Positions 1 through 9,083 of a stretch of DNA of 64,000 nucleotides are shown piece after piece (position 1 is the first letter of the stretch; every line of letters begins with the position of its first letter). The position numbers were made by a program, and so were the translations under genes. The notes beneath the pieces are model-generated. The model worked only from the letters and a program-made list of their open reading frames with translations. It had not been told where the DNA came from and made no database searches. This stretch comes from Pseudohongiella sp. (GTDB taxonomy: Bacteria; Pseudomonadota; Gammaproteobacteria; Pseudomonadales; Pseudohongiellaceae): assembly GCF_011050365.1 (NCBI RefSeq), contig NZ_DRFV01000017.1:186001-250000 (forward strand), in the 5' to 3' direction.

Positions 1-58
1 CAGCGGCACGAATTTCTCCGTTCAGGCTGGCGCCACCCTGAATTAAAAGCTTGTCCAT
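1..58 (-). CDS. murA: UDP-N-acetylglucosamine 1-carboxyvinyltransferase, N-terminal fragment
   Basis: Only the first 19 codons lie in the window; the gene runs off the left edge on the minus strand. The reading begins MDKLLIQGGASLNGEIRAA, the characteristic MurA amino terminus. MurA transfers enolpyruvate to UDP-GlcNAc, the first committed step of peptidoglycan synthesis in the cytoplasm. It sits 42 bp downstream of ibaG in the same direction, as in E. coli and Pseudomonas, so synteny supports the call despite the short sequence. Confidence 0.85.
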   Translation of the reverse strand, partial: MDKLLIQGGASLNGEIRAA

Positions 59-100
59 TGATGATCCTGGTGCCGGGGTAGGCTGGGTAGGGATGCGAAA

Positions 101-352
101 TCAGGCCGTGGCAGACTCGCCGGGCGTGAGCAAATTCATTGATACGGCATGCACAGCGCCGGAACGTATATGCGCATTCAAATGCTGGTATACCAGCTGC
201 TGCCGCTTGACCGCATTCAGTCCGGAAAAAGCATCACCCACCATGGCGACCTGAAACTTGCCGCCACCGCCTTCAACCCGCACCTCACAGTCCGGAAAGC
301 TGTTTCGCAGCAAATCTTCCAGGGCATGGGCGTCAATAATTACATCTGTCAT
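101..352 (-). CDS. ibaG: BolA-family protein IbaG
   Basis: This 83-residue protein is a BolA/IbaG (YrbA) family member. Family proteins partner with monothiol glutaredoxins in Fe-S cluster handling, and IbaG is linked to acid and envelope stress. The sequence shows the family core: a central VEG...FQVAMVG strand, then an LNAVKRQQLVYQHL helix and a closing HAVSMNLLTPGE segment. Its length equals the family norm. It lies between mlaC and murA on the same strand, the standard gammaproteobacterial position, although the mlaB gene normally just upstream is absent. The 92 bp separating it from mlaC are largely occupied by a short tandem repeat. Confidence 0.9.
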   Translation of the reverse strand: MTDVIIDAHALEDLLRNSFPDCEVRVEGGGGKFQVAMVGDAFSGLNAVKRQQLVYQHLNAHIRSGAVHAVSMNLLTPGESATA

Positions 353-360
353 TCATCTTT

Positions 361-409
361 CTCCAACAACGGGCTCCAACAACGGGCTCCAACAACGGGC
401 TCCAACAAC
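361..409. repeat. 13-bp tandem repeat between mlaC and ibaG
   Basis: Three complete copies of CTCCAACAACGGG (361-373, 374-386, 387-399) are followed by a 10-base partial copy (400-409), all identical. The array starts 9 bp upstream of the ibaG start codon and fills over half of the mlaC-ibaG gap, where mlaB would normally lie. A 13-bp period is not a multiple of three. I see no hairpin in it. Confidence 0.95.
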
Positions 410-444
410 TTGCTTCGATGGCTGCCGACAGCGGCAACCGCGAC

Positions 445-1056
445 TTATTGCCAGGCGTCAATAACGGCATCAATATCATTGTTGTGCCGGGCCATCAGCG
501 CAGCAAACTGGGTGTGGTACTGCCGACGCAGGTTGATACCACCCACATACAGGTTCCGCAACTTCCACTCTCGGTCTGCATTCAGGAACAGGGCATATTG
601 CAATTCGATACGCGTCCCGTCAGATACAATCTGCATGCGCACATTGGTTGGCGCTTCAGGATCTTCAGGCGGGTTTCGCGGTGGCATGTAGTTAAGCTCC
701 TGACCACCGTACTCAACCAGGGCTGACCCGTAGAATCGCGTCAATGTCGCCCGCAGTTTTTCGCCAAACGCGTCAATCTGCTCGGCTGTGGCGTCTTCGG
801 AAAAACGCGCCATGACCCCGGTCGCTACCTGGGTAAAATCAACGAAACGACCGACTTCCTCTTCGATGCCGGCATAATACCTGTCCTTGTCGGATTCGAA
901 ATACGGGCGCAGCTCTTCCACACGCTTGAGCAATTGCGTAACGGACTGCTCCGCAGCTTCAACCGCCGTCAGGGCCGGTGCCTGCGCCTGCACTGCAGTC
1001 AGCGGCAACAGTATCAGAGCAAAACTCAGGAACACAAATTTAGTAATATATTTCAT
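445..1056 (-). CDS. mlaC: MlaC-family periplasmic phospholipid-binding protein
   Basis: MlaC (Ttg2D) shuttles phospholipids across the periplasm between the outer-membrane MlaA complex and the inner-membrane MlaFEDB transporter. The 203-residue reading from 1056 starts with a signal peptide (MKYITKFVFLSFALILLPLTA, cut near AVQA). The mature part carries family features: a VDF..VATGVMARF segment, a RFYGSALVEYGGQ helix, a W-K-L-R-N-L-Y-V-GGINL strand and a C-terminal IDAVIDAW. An upstream in-frame extension to 1188 was rejected because it would bury the signal peptide. Unusually, mlaF, mlaE and mlaD do not precede it: the next gene upstream is the divergent yrbG only 229 bp away. mlaB does not follow it either. 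The partner permease must be elsewhere or lost. Confidence 0.88.
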   Translation of the reverse strand: MKYITKFVFLSFALILLPLTAVQAQAPALTAVEAAEQSVTQLLKRVEELRPYFESDKDRYYAGIEEEVGRFVDFTQVATGVMARFSEDATAEQIDAFGEKLRATLTRFYGSALVEYGGQELNYMPPRNPPEDPEAPTNVRMQIVSDGTRIELQYALFLNADREWKLRNLYVGGINLRRQYHTQFAALMARHNNDIDAVIDAWQ

Positions 1057-1285
1057 ATGGTTAAAACTCCAATCAAGCCCGGCAAGCAAAGACTGCCAAG
1101 GCGGGCCGATGTTGACGACAGATGCAATCGATTGAGAATAACGGTAACATCCGACGACTATTCGGGACACTGATGCAGTGTACCTCAATTAGCACGGCCA
1201 ATAAATTACTACTTGCAAGCCTAAACAATCATCCGTCTAATGAGCGACCCGCGATTAGCCCAAACATGACTTTGTACTAAACACT

Positions 1286-2236
1286 ATGCTGTTAGACGTA
1301 ATTATAATTTGCCTGGGTTTCGCCGGCCTGATCTGGGGCGCTGACAAATTCGTCTTCGGCGCATCAGCGCTGGCCCGCAATCTGGGTATTTCACCGCTGG
1401 TGATTGGCCTGACCATTGTCGCGTTCGGCACTTCCGCGCCGGAAATTTTCTCGTCCGCCGCGTCGGCGCTGGCGGGAGAGCCCGAACTGGCAATCGGCAA
1501 TGCTATCGGTTCCAATATTTTCAACCTGGGCGTGGCGCTTGGCGTTGCCATCATCATCAAACCCATCACTCCGCCCAAATCCCTGTCCCGCAAGGAAATG
1601 CCCGCATTGTTACTGGTCAGTGTGGTCTGTGGCCTGCTGCTGGCGAATCTCTACCTCGGCGCCGCGGACAGCCTGATTCTGATAGGCGTTATTGCCTACT
1701 TTATCTACGCCCTGTTCACGCGCAAGGCTGCAGGCCTTGAAGAAGATGACACTGAGTTGCCGGAACAGACCTCTATCCTGCGCGCCTCAGGCTTTCTGGC
1801 ACTGGGCCTGACGCTGCTGATTATCGGCGCCGAAGCTCTGGTCTACAGCGCCATTTCAATCGCTGACACACTGGGTGTTTCATCCGGCATTATCGGGCTG
1901 ACCCTGGTCGCACTGGGCACCAGCCTGCCCGAGCTGGCCGCCACCGTTACCTGCGCACTGCGTGGCCATCACGAACTGGCCATCGGCAATATCATTGGCT
2001 CCAATATCCTCAATATCCTGGTGGTGCTGCCCTTTCCCGGGCTACTGGCAGCAGGCAGCTTCAACAGCGACCTGTTCTACCGCGACTACACTGCGATGAT
2101 GGTGATGACCCTGCTGTTGGCGGCGCTGTGCTATTTTGCCATCCGCCACGGCAAACAGATCGGACGACTCAGCGGCATTGCATTCCTGCTGCTTTATGTC
2201 GGCTGGTTCGGCATAATGTATTATCAGATCCACTAG
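1286..2236 (+). CDS. yrbG: Calcium/sodium antiporter YrbG
   Basis: This is a 316-residue inner-membrane exchanger of the CaCA superfamily, exchanging Ca2+ for Na+ or H+. It is an internal duplication with two alpha repeats. The first has GTSAPEIFSSAASAL near residues 48-62 and GNAIGSNIFNLGVALG. The second has LGTSLPELAATVTCAL and GNIIGSNILNILVVL, each with the acidic residue expected for cation coordination. About ten hydrophobic segments are visible. It begins the rightward yrbG-kdsD-kdsC-lptCAB operon, as in E. coli, and is divergent from mlaC. The substrate ion is assigned by family only. Confidence 0.92.
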   Translation: MLLDVIIICLGFAGLIWGADKFVFGASALARNLGISPLVIGLTIVAFGTSAPEIFSSAASALAGEPELAIGNAIGSNIFNLGVALGVAIIIKPITPPKSLSRKEMPALLLVSVVCGLLLANLYLGAADSLILIGVIAYFIYALFTRKAAGLEEDDTELPEQTSILRASGFLALGLTLLIIGAEALVYSAISIADTLGVSSGIIGLTLVALGTSLPELAATVTCALRGHHELAIGNIIGSNILNILVVLPFPGLLAAGSFNSDLFYRDYTAMMVMTLLLAALCYFAIRHGKQIGRLSGIAFLLLYVGWFGIMYYQIH

Positions 2237-2256
2237 TTAATCGAATGCAGGTAAAC

Positions 2257-3231
2257 ATGGAAAAAAGGCAGTCGCTGATCAACAGTGCCTTGCGCACTAT
2301 TCGCATCGAACACGACGCCATTGGTGCGCTGGCGGACCGGATTGATGACAGTTTCGCCCGCGCCTGCGAGCTGATGCTGGCCTGCGACGGCCGGATTGTT
2401 GTCACTGGCATGGGCAAATCGGGACATATCGCCCGCAAAATCGCCGCTACCCTGTCCAGCACCGGCAGCCCTGCGATGTTTGTACATCCCGCCGAAGCCA
2501 GCCATGGCGATCTAGGCATGATTACCGCCAGAGATGTGGTGCTGGCGCTGTCCAATTCCGGCACCACCGAAGAGCTGATCAATATCCTGCCATTGTTCAA
2601 ACGCAAAGGCGTGCCATTTATCACCATGACCGGCAATCCGGACTCCATGCTGGCTCACAGTGCCGACGTCAATCTGGATGCCAGTGTCGACGAAGAGGCC
2701 TGTCCGTTGGGCCAGGCGCCAACCTCGAGCACAACGGCTGCGCTGGTGCTGGGCGATGCCATCGCCATGGCCCTGCTCGAAGCCAAAGGTTTTACCCAGG
2801 AAGATTTTGCCATTTCACACCCGGGAGGCCGACTGGGTCGGCGTCTGCTGCTGAAAGTCGCTGATATCATGCACGGCGGCGATGCCATACCACGAGTGCA
2901 GGAAAATACATTGCTGAAAGATGCACTCTACGAGATCAGCAGCAAAGGCCTGGGCATGACCACGGTTGTCGATTCGGACGGCCAGTTGGCCGGCGTTTTC
3001 ACCGATGGCGATTTACGCCGTGCACTGGACGCCGGTCGCGATATCCTGGCAACGCGCATGCAGGATGTCATGTCGAGCAACAGCAAAACGGTAAAAGCCC
3101 AGGCACTGGCCACCGAAGCCGCAAAACTGATGGAAGACAACCGGGTGTACACTCTGGTCGTTGTCGACGAAGAATCGCGCATGAGCGGTATTATCCGTAT
3201 GCATGACCTGCTGCAAGCCAATGTTATCTGA
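2257..3231 (+). CDS. kdsD: Arabinose-5-phosphate isomerase KdsD
   Basis: KdsD converts D-ribulose 5-phosphate to D-arabinose 5-phosphate, the first step toward Kdo of lipopolysaccharide. The 324-residue protein has an N-terminal SIS sugar-isomerase domain (about residues 35-170, with GMGKSGHIARKIAATLSSTG and a SNSGTTEE loop). Two CBS domains follow (about 205-324, beginning at VADIMHG). The length matches E. coli KdsD (328). I chose the ATG at 2257 because an AGG lies about six bases before it; an ATG at 2245 lacks any ribosome binding site. The gene follows yrbG by 20 bp and precedes kdsC, the usual order. Confidence 0.95.
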   Translation: MEKRQSLINSALRTIRIEHDAIGALADRIDDSFARACELMLACDGRIVVTGMGKSGHIARKIAATLSSTGSPAMFVHPAEASHGDLGMITARDVVLALSNSGTTEELINILPLFKRKGVPFITMTGNPDSMLAHSADVNLDASVDEEACPLGQAPTSSTTAALVLGDAIAMALLEAKGFTQEDFAISHPGGRLGRRLLLKVADIMHGGDAIPRVQENTLLKDALYEISSKGLGMTTVVDSDGQLAGVFTDGDLRRALDAGRDILATRMQDVMSSNSKTVKAQALATEAAKLMEDNRVYTLVVVDEESRMSGIIRMHDLLQANVI

Positions 3232-3318
3232 TGACGGTTACTGCACCGATGATCTCGGCTGTGCTGCCCCCAGTGCCCCATTACAACCAAGTCATTATTG
3301 CCGCCGGAGCGCCAACCA

Positions 3319-3858
3319 ATGAAATACTATGACACCGCCGACGAGGTTTTGCAGCGTGCAGCAACCATCAGTCTGCTGCTGCTCGACGTTGACGGCGTGC
3401 TGACCAACGGTCAACTGTATTACGGTGAGCATGGGGAAGTCATGAAAGCCTTCAATACACTCGACGGTCAGGGTATCAAGCTGCTGCAACAAAACGGCAT
3501 CAGGGTTGGCATCATCAGCGGGCGCAAGTCGGCGGCGCTGTCGCTGCGCGCCGCGGCGCTGGGCATAACGCTGATAGCGCAGGGGCGGGAAGACAAAGCG
3601 GTCGCCCTCGATGAGCTGTTACAGGACCATCCGTGCCCGCTGGACCGCATAGCTTATATCGGTGACGATTTGCCCGACCTGCTGGTCATGCGCCATATCG
3701 GCTTGCCGATCGCCGTACCCAATGCACACGACAGCGTTCACCACTGCGCAGCACTGTGCACTACCCGTGCAGGTGGCGATGGAGCTGTGCGGGATGTCGC
3801 CGACTTCCTGTTGCGGGCACAGGGAAAGTACGAAGACGCCCTGCGAGCTTTCCTGTGA
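3319..3858 (+). CDS. kdsC: 3-deoxy-manno-octulosonate-8-phosphatase KdsC
   Basis: KdsC removes phosphate from Kdo 8-phosphate, making free Kdo for lipid A decoration. The 179-residue protein is a C0-type HAD phosphatase. It has the LLLDVDGVLTNG nucleophile motif (Asp23 and Asp25), a GIISGRKS motif II, Lys in the REDKAVAL segment and a YIGDDLPDLLVM metal-binding motif IV. The ATG at 3319 has a GGAG nine to ten bases upstream; an in-frame TTG at 3298 does not. It sits in the normal position between kdsD and lptC. Confidence 0.95.
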   Translation: MKYYDTADEVLQRAATISLLLLDVDGVLTNGQLYYGEHGEVMKAFNTLDGQGIKLLQQNGIRVGIISGRKSAALSLRAAALGITLIAQGREDKAVALDELLQDHPCPLDRIAYIGDDLPDLLVMRHIGLPIAVPNAHDSVHHCAALCTTRAGGDGAVRDVADFLLRAQGKYEDALRAFL

Positions 3859-3910
3859 CACCACAGCGCACGATTGATAACCTGAATCCAACTGGCACCG
3901 CAGAGCAGAC

Positions 3911-4501
3911 ATGAAACGATTGAGATACCGATGGTTACTGGCACTGATTCCGGCCATTCTGATTGCCTGGTTGCTGACCGAGCGCACAGGCGTATCGCCC
4001 GTCGAAGAGGCCGGTGTCAGCACTGAGCTGAACCCGGAAACCGGCTATGAAGGTTTTGGTCGTGGTATTCGCAGCGTCATCTATGATGCCAACGGGCAGA
4101 TGGCTTATACCCTGTCTGCCAGCCAGCAGAGAGTCTTCCCCGGACAGGTAACCGAGCTGACCGCACCGGTTATGCAAATGTTTGAGGGGAACCGGGAACG
4201 CTGGAATATCTCCGCCGCTTCAGGCAGAATTCGGGCCACCAGCGGAGGTGACATTCTGGAGCTGAATCTGACGGATGCCGTGCAGATCCTGCATCGCAGT
4301 GAGGACAACAGCAATGTGCGCCTGACCAGCAACCGACTGACAGTGGAGCCACCGACACAAACCATGTTTACCGACGCCCGCGTCAGAGTTACCGGCAAGG
4401 GCCTGGAGCAGACGTCTCAGGGCATGCATGCCGACCTCAGTGTAGACACCATTACTTTTTTATCCGACATACAGGGCCGCTACTATCGTGTTGACAATTA
4501 A
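3911..4501 (+). CDS. lptC: LPS export protein LptC
   Basis: LptC is the bitopic inner-membrane protein that passes LPS from the LptBFG transporter to periplasmic LptA. The 196-residue product has a short basic N terminus, one membrane anchor (LLALIPAILIAWLL, residues about 9-22) and a beta-jellyroll periplasmic domain with a YTLSASQQRVFPGQ strand typical of the OstA-like fold. The 3' end overlaps the lptA start by 14 bp, implying translational coupling. Sequence identity in this family is low, so the call rests on fold-type features and location between kdsC and lptA. Confidence 0.9.
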   Translation: MKRLRYRWLLALIPAILIAWLLTERTGVSPVEEAGVSTELNPETGYEGFGRGIRSVIYDANGQMAYTLSASQQRVFPGQVTELTAPVMQMFEGNRERWNISAASGRIRATSGGDILELNLTDAVQILHRSEDNSNVRLTSNRLTVEPPTQTMFTDARVRVTGKGLEQTSQGMHADLSVDTITFLSDIQGRYYRVDN

Positions 4502-5096
4502 GCTGACAGGTCAGACATCACTGGCGGGCGCCGCCATCGCGCTGATGCTGTGCCTTGTTTCCCCGGCTCACACGCAGCCCCTGTCTGAAGCTCAGTCAGC
4601 CAGTGATGACGACGTGCTGACCATTGACGCGGACGGCGCCAGCAGCATAGAAACCTCAGGCAATACCCGCATCGCGACGTTTCGTGACAATGTCCACTTC
4701 CGCCAGGGCCTGATCGAGATCATTGGTGACACCGCCCGTCTCGAGCAGGATATTGTCACCGGCGACCTGATCAGGATCACTGTAGAGGGTGACCCGGCAC
4801 TTTTCTCAAGAGATGCGGAAGTCAGTGCAGACGTCATCACCGGCCACAGCGACGCTATCGTGTATTATTACCAGACGGTCAACGAGACCTTGCTGTCCGT
4901 CGTCGAATTCATTGGCAGCGCCAGCTTCAACCGCGGCCGCACTGCGTTCGAATGCACACAGATCAAACATATCATCGAAACCGGCGCCACTGACTCGCCG
5001 GGCCCGTGCAGCGGCCTGTTGGCACCCACAGCACAGGCAGAGCAACCCGTATCACAACCGGACGCCAGCGCGGTGCCGAACGACAGCGAGAACTGA
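4488..5096 (+). CDS. lptA: LPS transport periplasmic protein LptA
   Basis: LptA forms the periplasmic bridge carrying LPS from LptC to LptD. The product (202 residues) has a signal peptide ([19 protein letters not shown]) and an OstA/LptA domain: [11 protein letters not shown], then [23 protein letters not shown] and a [19 protein letters not shown] strand. The start appears to be GTG 4488 (or the adjacent TTG 4491), inside the end of lptC. Its TGA overlaps the lptB ATG (TGATG at 5094-5098). The C-terminal 40 residues are low-complexity, as is usual in the family. Confidence 0.92.
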   Translation: MLTIKLTGQTSLAGAAIALMLCLVSPAHTQPLSEAQSASDDDVLTIDADGASSIETSGNTRIATFRDNVHFRQGLIEIIGDTARLEQDIVTGDLIRITVEGDPALFSRDAEVSADVITGHSDAIVYYYQTVNETLLSVVEFIGSASFNRGRTAFECTQIKHIIETGATDSPGPCSGLLAPTAQAEQPVSQPDASAVPNDSEN

Positions 5097-5821
5097 TGGA
5101 TACTCTGGCAGCCAGACACCTGGCCAAATCATATAAAGGTCGGCAAGTGGTTCGTGACGTGTCCATAAGCGTCAACAGCGGCCAGATCGTTGGTCTGCTG
5201 GGCCCCAATGGCGCAGGCAAAACGACCTGCTTTTACATGATCGTCGGCCTGGTGAAGGCCGATGCCGGCACGATACAGCTCAACGATACCGAGCTTTCCG
5301 GCCTGCCGATTTATTCGCGCGCCCGACTGGGTGTGGGCTACCTGCCACAGGACTCGTCGATTTTTCGCAACCTCAGCGTTGAAGACAATATCATGGCTAT
5401 TCTGCAGACCCGTAAGGATCTGGAACCGGCACAACGTCATGACAAGATGGAAAGTCTGCTCCAGGAGTTCCATATCACCCACATACGCCACAACAAAGGC
5501 ATGAGCCTGTCAGGCGGCGAACGCCGCCGCACTGAAATTGCCAGGGCACTGGCCAATGACCCGCGCTTCATACTACTTGATGAACCGTTTGCCGGCGTCG
5601 ACCCGATTTCCGTCAGTGATATCAAATCCATCATTGAGCATCTGAAAATGCGTGGTATCGGTGTTTTGCTGACGGATCACAACGTCAGGGAAACGCTGGA
5701 CATCTGTGAGAAAGCCTATATTGTCAGCGAAGGTTGCATCATAGCCGAAGGTAACTCCGAGCAGATTCTGTCCAACCAAACAGTACGCGACGTCTATCTG
5801 GGCGAAAAATTCCGGATTTGA
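5096..5821 (+). CDS. lptB: LPS export ABC transporter ATP-binding protein LptB
   Basis: LptB is the cytoplasmic ATPase that powers LPS extraction through LptF/LptG. The 241-residue protein equals the E. coli length. It has a Walker [10 protein letters not shown] (residues 36-44), a Q-loop YLPQDSSIF, the ABC signature [15 protein letters not shown], Walker [14 protein letters not shown] and an H-loop TDHNVRET. Start ATG 5096 overlaps the lptA stop. The genes for LptF and LptG are not in this window, as expected. Confidence 0.97.
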   Translation: MDTLAARHLAKSYKGRQVVRDVSISVNSGQIVGLLGPNGAGKTTCFYMIVGLVKADAGTIQLNDTELSGLPIYSRARLGVGYLPQDSSIFRNLSVEDNIMAILQTRKDLEPAQRHDKMESLLQEFHITHIRHNKGMSLSGGERRRTEIARALANDPRFILLDEPFAGVDPISVSDIKSIIEHLKMRGIGVLLTDHNVRETLDICEKAYIVSEGCIIAEGNSEQILSNQTVRDVYLGEKFRI

Positions 5822-6019
5822 GCGGGCTCTTTCCTTTCGTGCGCAACCGATGCCGGCGACAGCCGAATTTTTCCTGGTAAAAATATTGCAAAATGTGCCA
5901 CATATCGGCATGATGCTTGCTTAGCGCGCATGACCAGAGCGCTATAGACCACCGCCACCAAAGCGGCTCATCGACAACCGGTTTCGCGACCTACGAGCAA
6001 CAAAGATGTATTGGATGCC

Positions 6020-7564
6020 ATGAAAATTTCGCTACAGCTAAAGCTTGGTCAACAGCTGACCATGACTCCCCAGCTGCAGCAGGCAATCCGGCTTCTGCAG
6101 CTATCCACTCTGGATCTTCAACAGGAAATTCATCAGGCACTGGAATCCAACCCCATGCTGGAGGTTGATGAATCCCATGACGCCGACAGCACCGACACCC
6201 GCTTCGAAAACGACACCGGCGAGTCGAATTCGCAATCCGACGGAGGCAAGGACAACACTGGCCCCGACGAGGTTCGCGACACCTTCGCAGAGCAGTCGTC
6301 GGCTGACGCCTCCTACGAAGCCAGCGGCGACGAGTCACATTGGGAAGACAACATCCCGGAACAACTGACCGTTGACACCAACTGGGATGACATCTACCAG
6401 AACAGCTACACCAGCGGCAGCCCTGGCCCCGATAACGACGATTTCGAATCACGTGACGCGGCGTCAGAAACGCTGCAGGATCACCTGCTCTGGCAGCTGA
6501 ACCTGACCACGATGTCGGATACCGACCGACTGATCGCCATGGCCATCATCGATGCAGTTGCTGCCAACGGCCAATTGTCCGCCAGCCTGGAGTCCATTCT
6601 GGAAGGCTTGCAGGAACACCTGGAGATAGAAGAAGACGAGGTGCTCGCGGTACTGCACCGGATCCAGCACTTTGACCCGGTCGGCGTGGCTGCGCGGGAC
6701 TTGTCCGAGTGCCTGCTGATACAACTCAATCAGGTCCCTGATTCGATGGTCACCGACGCCGTGCGCCATGCCCGCATTCTGGTCAGGGACCACCTGCCGC
6801 TGCTGGGCAATCGCGACTATGCCCAGGTCATGCGCCTGACCCGACTGAAAGAGCCGGATTTGCGCGATGCCATAGCCCTTATTGAGAAGCTTGACCCGCG
6901 TCCTGGCGCCGATATCGCGCCCTCCTCCGCCACCTATATTGTGCCGGACGTCTTTGTCAGCAAGGACCCTCGCAGCGGGCGCTGGCGCGTGGAACTGAAC
7001 CCCGAAACAGCGCCCAAGCTGCGTATCAACGCGGATTACGCGGCGCTGGTCAAACGTTCTGAAAACAGCTCCGATAACAACTACCTGCGCGACAATCTGC
7101 AGGAAGCGCGCTGGTTCCTGAAGAGCCTGCAAAGTCGCAACGAGACCTTGCTTAAAGTATCCAGCCGTATCGTCGAGCACCAGCAGGGCTTCCTGGAGCA
7201 AGGTGAAGAGGCGATGAAACCACTGGTCCTGCACGACATCGCCGAAGCCGTGGAAATGCATGAATCCACGATCTCGCGGGTGACCACACAGAAGTACATG
7301 CACACTCCGCGTGGTATCTTCGAGCTGAAATATTTCTTCTCCAGTCACGTCAGCACAGCCGGTGGCGGCGAGTGTTCCTCCACCGCCATCCGCGCCCTGA
7401 TCAAAAAACTGGTGATCGCGGAGAACCCCCGCAAGCCGCTAAGCGACAGCAAGATCACACAATTGCTGGAAGAGCAGGGAATCAATGTCGCCCGACGCAC
7501 CATCGCCAAATACCGGGAGTCGTTATCAATACCGCCTTCCAACGAACGAAAACGACTGGTATAG
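6020..7564 (+). CDS. rpoN: RNA polymerase sigma-54 factor RpoN
   Basis: RpoN directs RNA polymerase to -24/-12 promoters and needs an AAA+ activator. The 514-residue protein has region I, glutamine- and leucine-rich ([17 protein letters not shown] onward, residues 6-40). An acidic region II linker spans about 45-140, then comes the core-binding domain and an HTH ([18 protein letters not shown]). The invariant RpoN box [10 protein letters not shown] is at residues 491-500. I start at ATG 6020, giving the usual [11 protein letters not shown] opening. It follows lptB by about 200 bp as in enterics and pseudomonads. The hpf gene usually between rpoN and ptsN is missing. CbrB, encoded at 28.6 kb, is a local sigma-54 activator. 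Confidence 0.97.
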   Translation: MKISLQLKLGQQLTMTPQLQQAIRLLQLSTLDLQQEIHQALESNPMLEVDESHDADSTDTRFENDTGESNSQSDGGKDNTGPDEVRDTFAEQSSADASYEASGDESHWEDNIPEQLTVDTNWDDIYQNSYTSGSPGPDNDDFESRDAASETLQDHLLWQLNLTTMSDTDRLIAMAIIDAVAANGQLSASLESILEGLQEHLEIEEDEVLAVLHRIQHFDPVGVAARDLSECLLIQLNQVPDSMVTDAVRHARILVRDHLPLLGNRDYAQVMRLTRLKEPDLRDAIALIEKLDPRPGADIAPSSATYIVPDVFVSKDPRSGRWRVELNPETAPKLRINADYAALVKRSENSSDNNYLRDNLQEARWFLKSLQSRNETLLKVSSRIVEHQQGFLEQGEEAMKPLVLHDIAEAVEMHESTISRVTTQKYMHTPRGIFELKYFFSSHVSTAGGGECSSTAIRALIKKLVIAENPRKPLSDSKITQLLEEQGINVARRTIAKYRESLSIPPSNERKRLV

Positions 7565-7644
7565 CGCCAGACTTAACGTTGACGCATTGCCAGCGACCAG
7601 CCAAGGTTCTAGAATGGCAGCCATCGGAAGATTAGGAAAACCTG

Positions 7645-8112
7645 ATGCAACTGAGCAAAATTCTTAGCCCCGAACGCACCGTCTGTGATATGCCCGGGGT
7701 CAGCAAAAAACGCTTTCTGACTACAATCAGTGAGCATATTGCGACGAGTACCGGCAGCCTGTCAGCGGACGCGATCTATACAGCCCTGCTGGCGCGCGAA
7801 CAATTGGGCAGCACCGGCATCGGCAATGGCATTGCCATCCCGCACTGCCGCGTGCAGGAATGCACGCAGATCATAGGCACACTGGTCAAGCTGGACGAAG
7901 GTATCGACTTTGACGCCATCGATTCGCAGCAGGTCGATTTGCTGTTCGTGCTGATCGTGCCGGCAGAGGAAACCGATGAACACCTGCGCGTCCTGAGCGG
8001 GCTGGCGCGACTGTTCCATCAGGAGGCATTTTGCCAGGCTCTGCGTGACGCCGGCAGCAGCAATGAGCTTTACCAGACCGCCATCCGGTTCAGCGAACAG
8101 ACAGAAAGCTGA
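7645..8112 (+). CDS. ptsN: Nitrogen-PTS EIIA component PtsN
   Basis: PtsN (EIIA-Ntr) is the terminal phosphoacceptor of the nitrogen phosphotransferase relay PtsP-NPr-PtsN, a regulatory system affecting potassium and nitrogen physiology. The 155-residue protein has the phosphorylated histidine in GIAIPHCR (His67) and a conserved LLFVLIVPA strand followed by HLRVLSGLARLF. It lies 80 bp after rpoN; no hpf intervenes. Its partner NPr is encoded two genes downstream. Confidence 0.95.
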   Translation: MQLSKILSPERTVCDMPGVSKKRFLTTISEHIATSTGSLSADAIYTALLAREQLGSTGIGNGIAIPHCRVQECTQIIGTLVKLDEGIDFDAIDSQQVDLLFVLIVPAEETDEHLRVLSGLARLFHQEAFCQALRDAGSSNELYQTAIRFSEQTES

Positions 8113-8204
8113 TAACAGGCTTTAATCGGCACCATCCGTACCGGCATATCTGCTCCGGGAAAAACAGACTGATACCCAGACTCAACTGAGACAGGCGGGC
8201 AATT

Positions 8205-9083
8205 GTGAGACTCCTGATCGTTAGCGGCCGCTCCGGTTCCGGCAAAAGCACCGCGCTCAACATGCTGGAAGATCATGGCTATTATTGTATCGACAATTTG
8301 CCAGCCAGCCTGTTGCCGGCGTTTATCAGCCGAATCTCTACGGAAACGGTGGCATTGCCCTGGGTCGCAGTCAGCATTGACGCGCGCAACATCCCTGATG
8401 ACCTGAAAAAGGTACCGCAGATAATTGTTGAGTTACAGACGTCGAAAATAGATACGGAAATTATCTTCCTTGATGCCAACAGCCCGACGCTGATCAAGCG
8501 CTTCAGTGAGAGCAGACGCAAACATCCGTTAACCACTGAGACCATCGGGTTGCGCGAGGCAATCAACAAAGAGCGCGAGATGCTCGAGCCCATCGCGGCA
8601 CTGGCAGGCCTGTCGATTGACACCAGCACCATGTCAGTTCATGAACTGCGCGCCACGGTACGTGCTCGTGTGGTAGAGAAAAAGGACAGCTCGCTGGCTC
8701 TGATGTTTGAATCGTTCGGCTTCAAGAATGGCGTGCCCATTGATGCCGATTTTGTGTTTGATGCCCGCAGCCTGCCGAATCCTTATTGGGACCCGGCGCT
8801 GCGCCCATTAAACGGACTTGACGAACAGGTCAGTCAGTATTTGTCGACCCAGGACGACGTCATCGCCATGCAGACTGACATATTCCAGTTTCTGGAAAAA
8901 TGGCTGCCCCGGATAGAGCGCAGCAATCGCAGCTATCTGACTGTCGCTATTGGCTGCACCGGTGGACAACACAGGTCTGTGTATTTGTGTGAACAACTTA
9001 AAAAGGCGTTTTCGGGCCGCATCAGTAATCTGCAGGTCATGCACCGGGAACTCGCACGCAAGGAGGCTTCCCGTCAGCCATGA
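8205..9083 (+). CDS. rapZ: RNase adapter protein RapZ
   Basis: RapZ binds nucleotides and small RNAs and, in enterics, hands GlmZ to RNase E to tune glucosamine-6-phosphate synthase. The 292-residue protein starts at GTG 8205 and has the Walker A motif GRSGSGKS (residues 8-15). The family signatures YYCIDNLPASLLP and DARSLPNPYWDP follow, with the C-terminal RNA-binding CTGGQHRSVYLCEQL segment. Its stop overlaps the ptsO start (ATGA at 9080-9083). In this lineage the RNA partner is not known from the sequence. Confidence 0.96.
   Translation: MRLLIVSGRSGSGKSTALNMLEDHGYYCIDNLPASLLPAFISRISTETVALPWVAVSIDARNIPDDLKKVPQIIVELQTSKIDTEIIFLDANSPTLIKRFSESRRKHPLTTETIGLREAINKEREMLEPIAALAGLSIDTSTMSVHELRATVRARVVEKKDSSLALMFESFGFKNGVPIDADFVFDARSLPNPYWDPALRPLNGLDEQVSQYLSTQDDVIAMQTDIFQFLEKWLPRIERSNRSYLTVAIGCTGGQHRSVYLCEQLKKAFSGRISNLQVMHRELARKEASRQP

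Noticed and set aside
361-409. Possible CRISPR array
   Set aside because: Direct tandem units of 13 bp without spacers; no cas genes nearby.
149-691. Plus-strand open frame opposite ibaG and mlaC
   Set aside because: It is antisense to two well-recognised genes and has no family-like sequence.
6464-7348. Long minus-strand open frame within rpoN
   Set aside because: A 294-codon shadow caused by codon bias of rpoN; low-complexity composition and no ribosome binding site.
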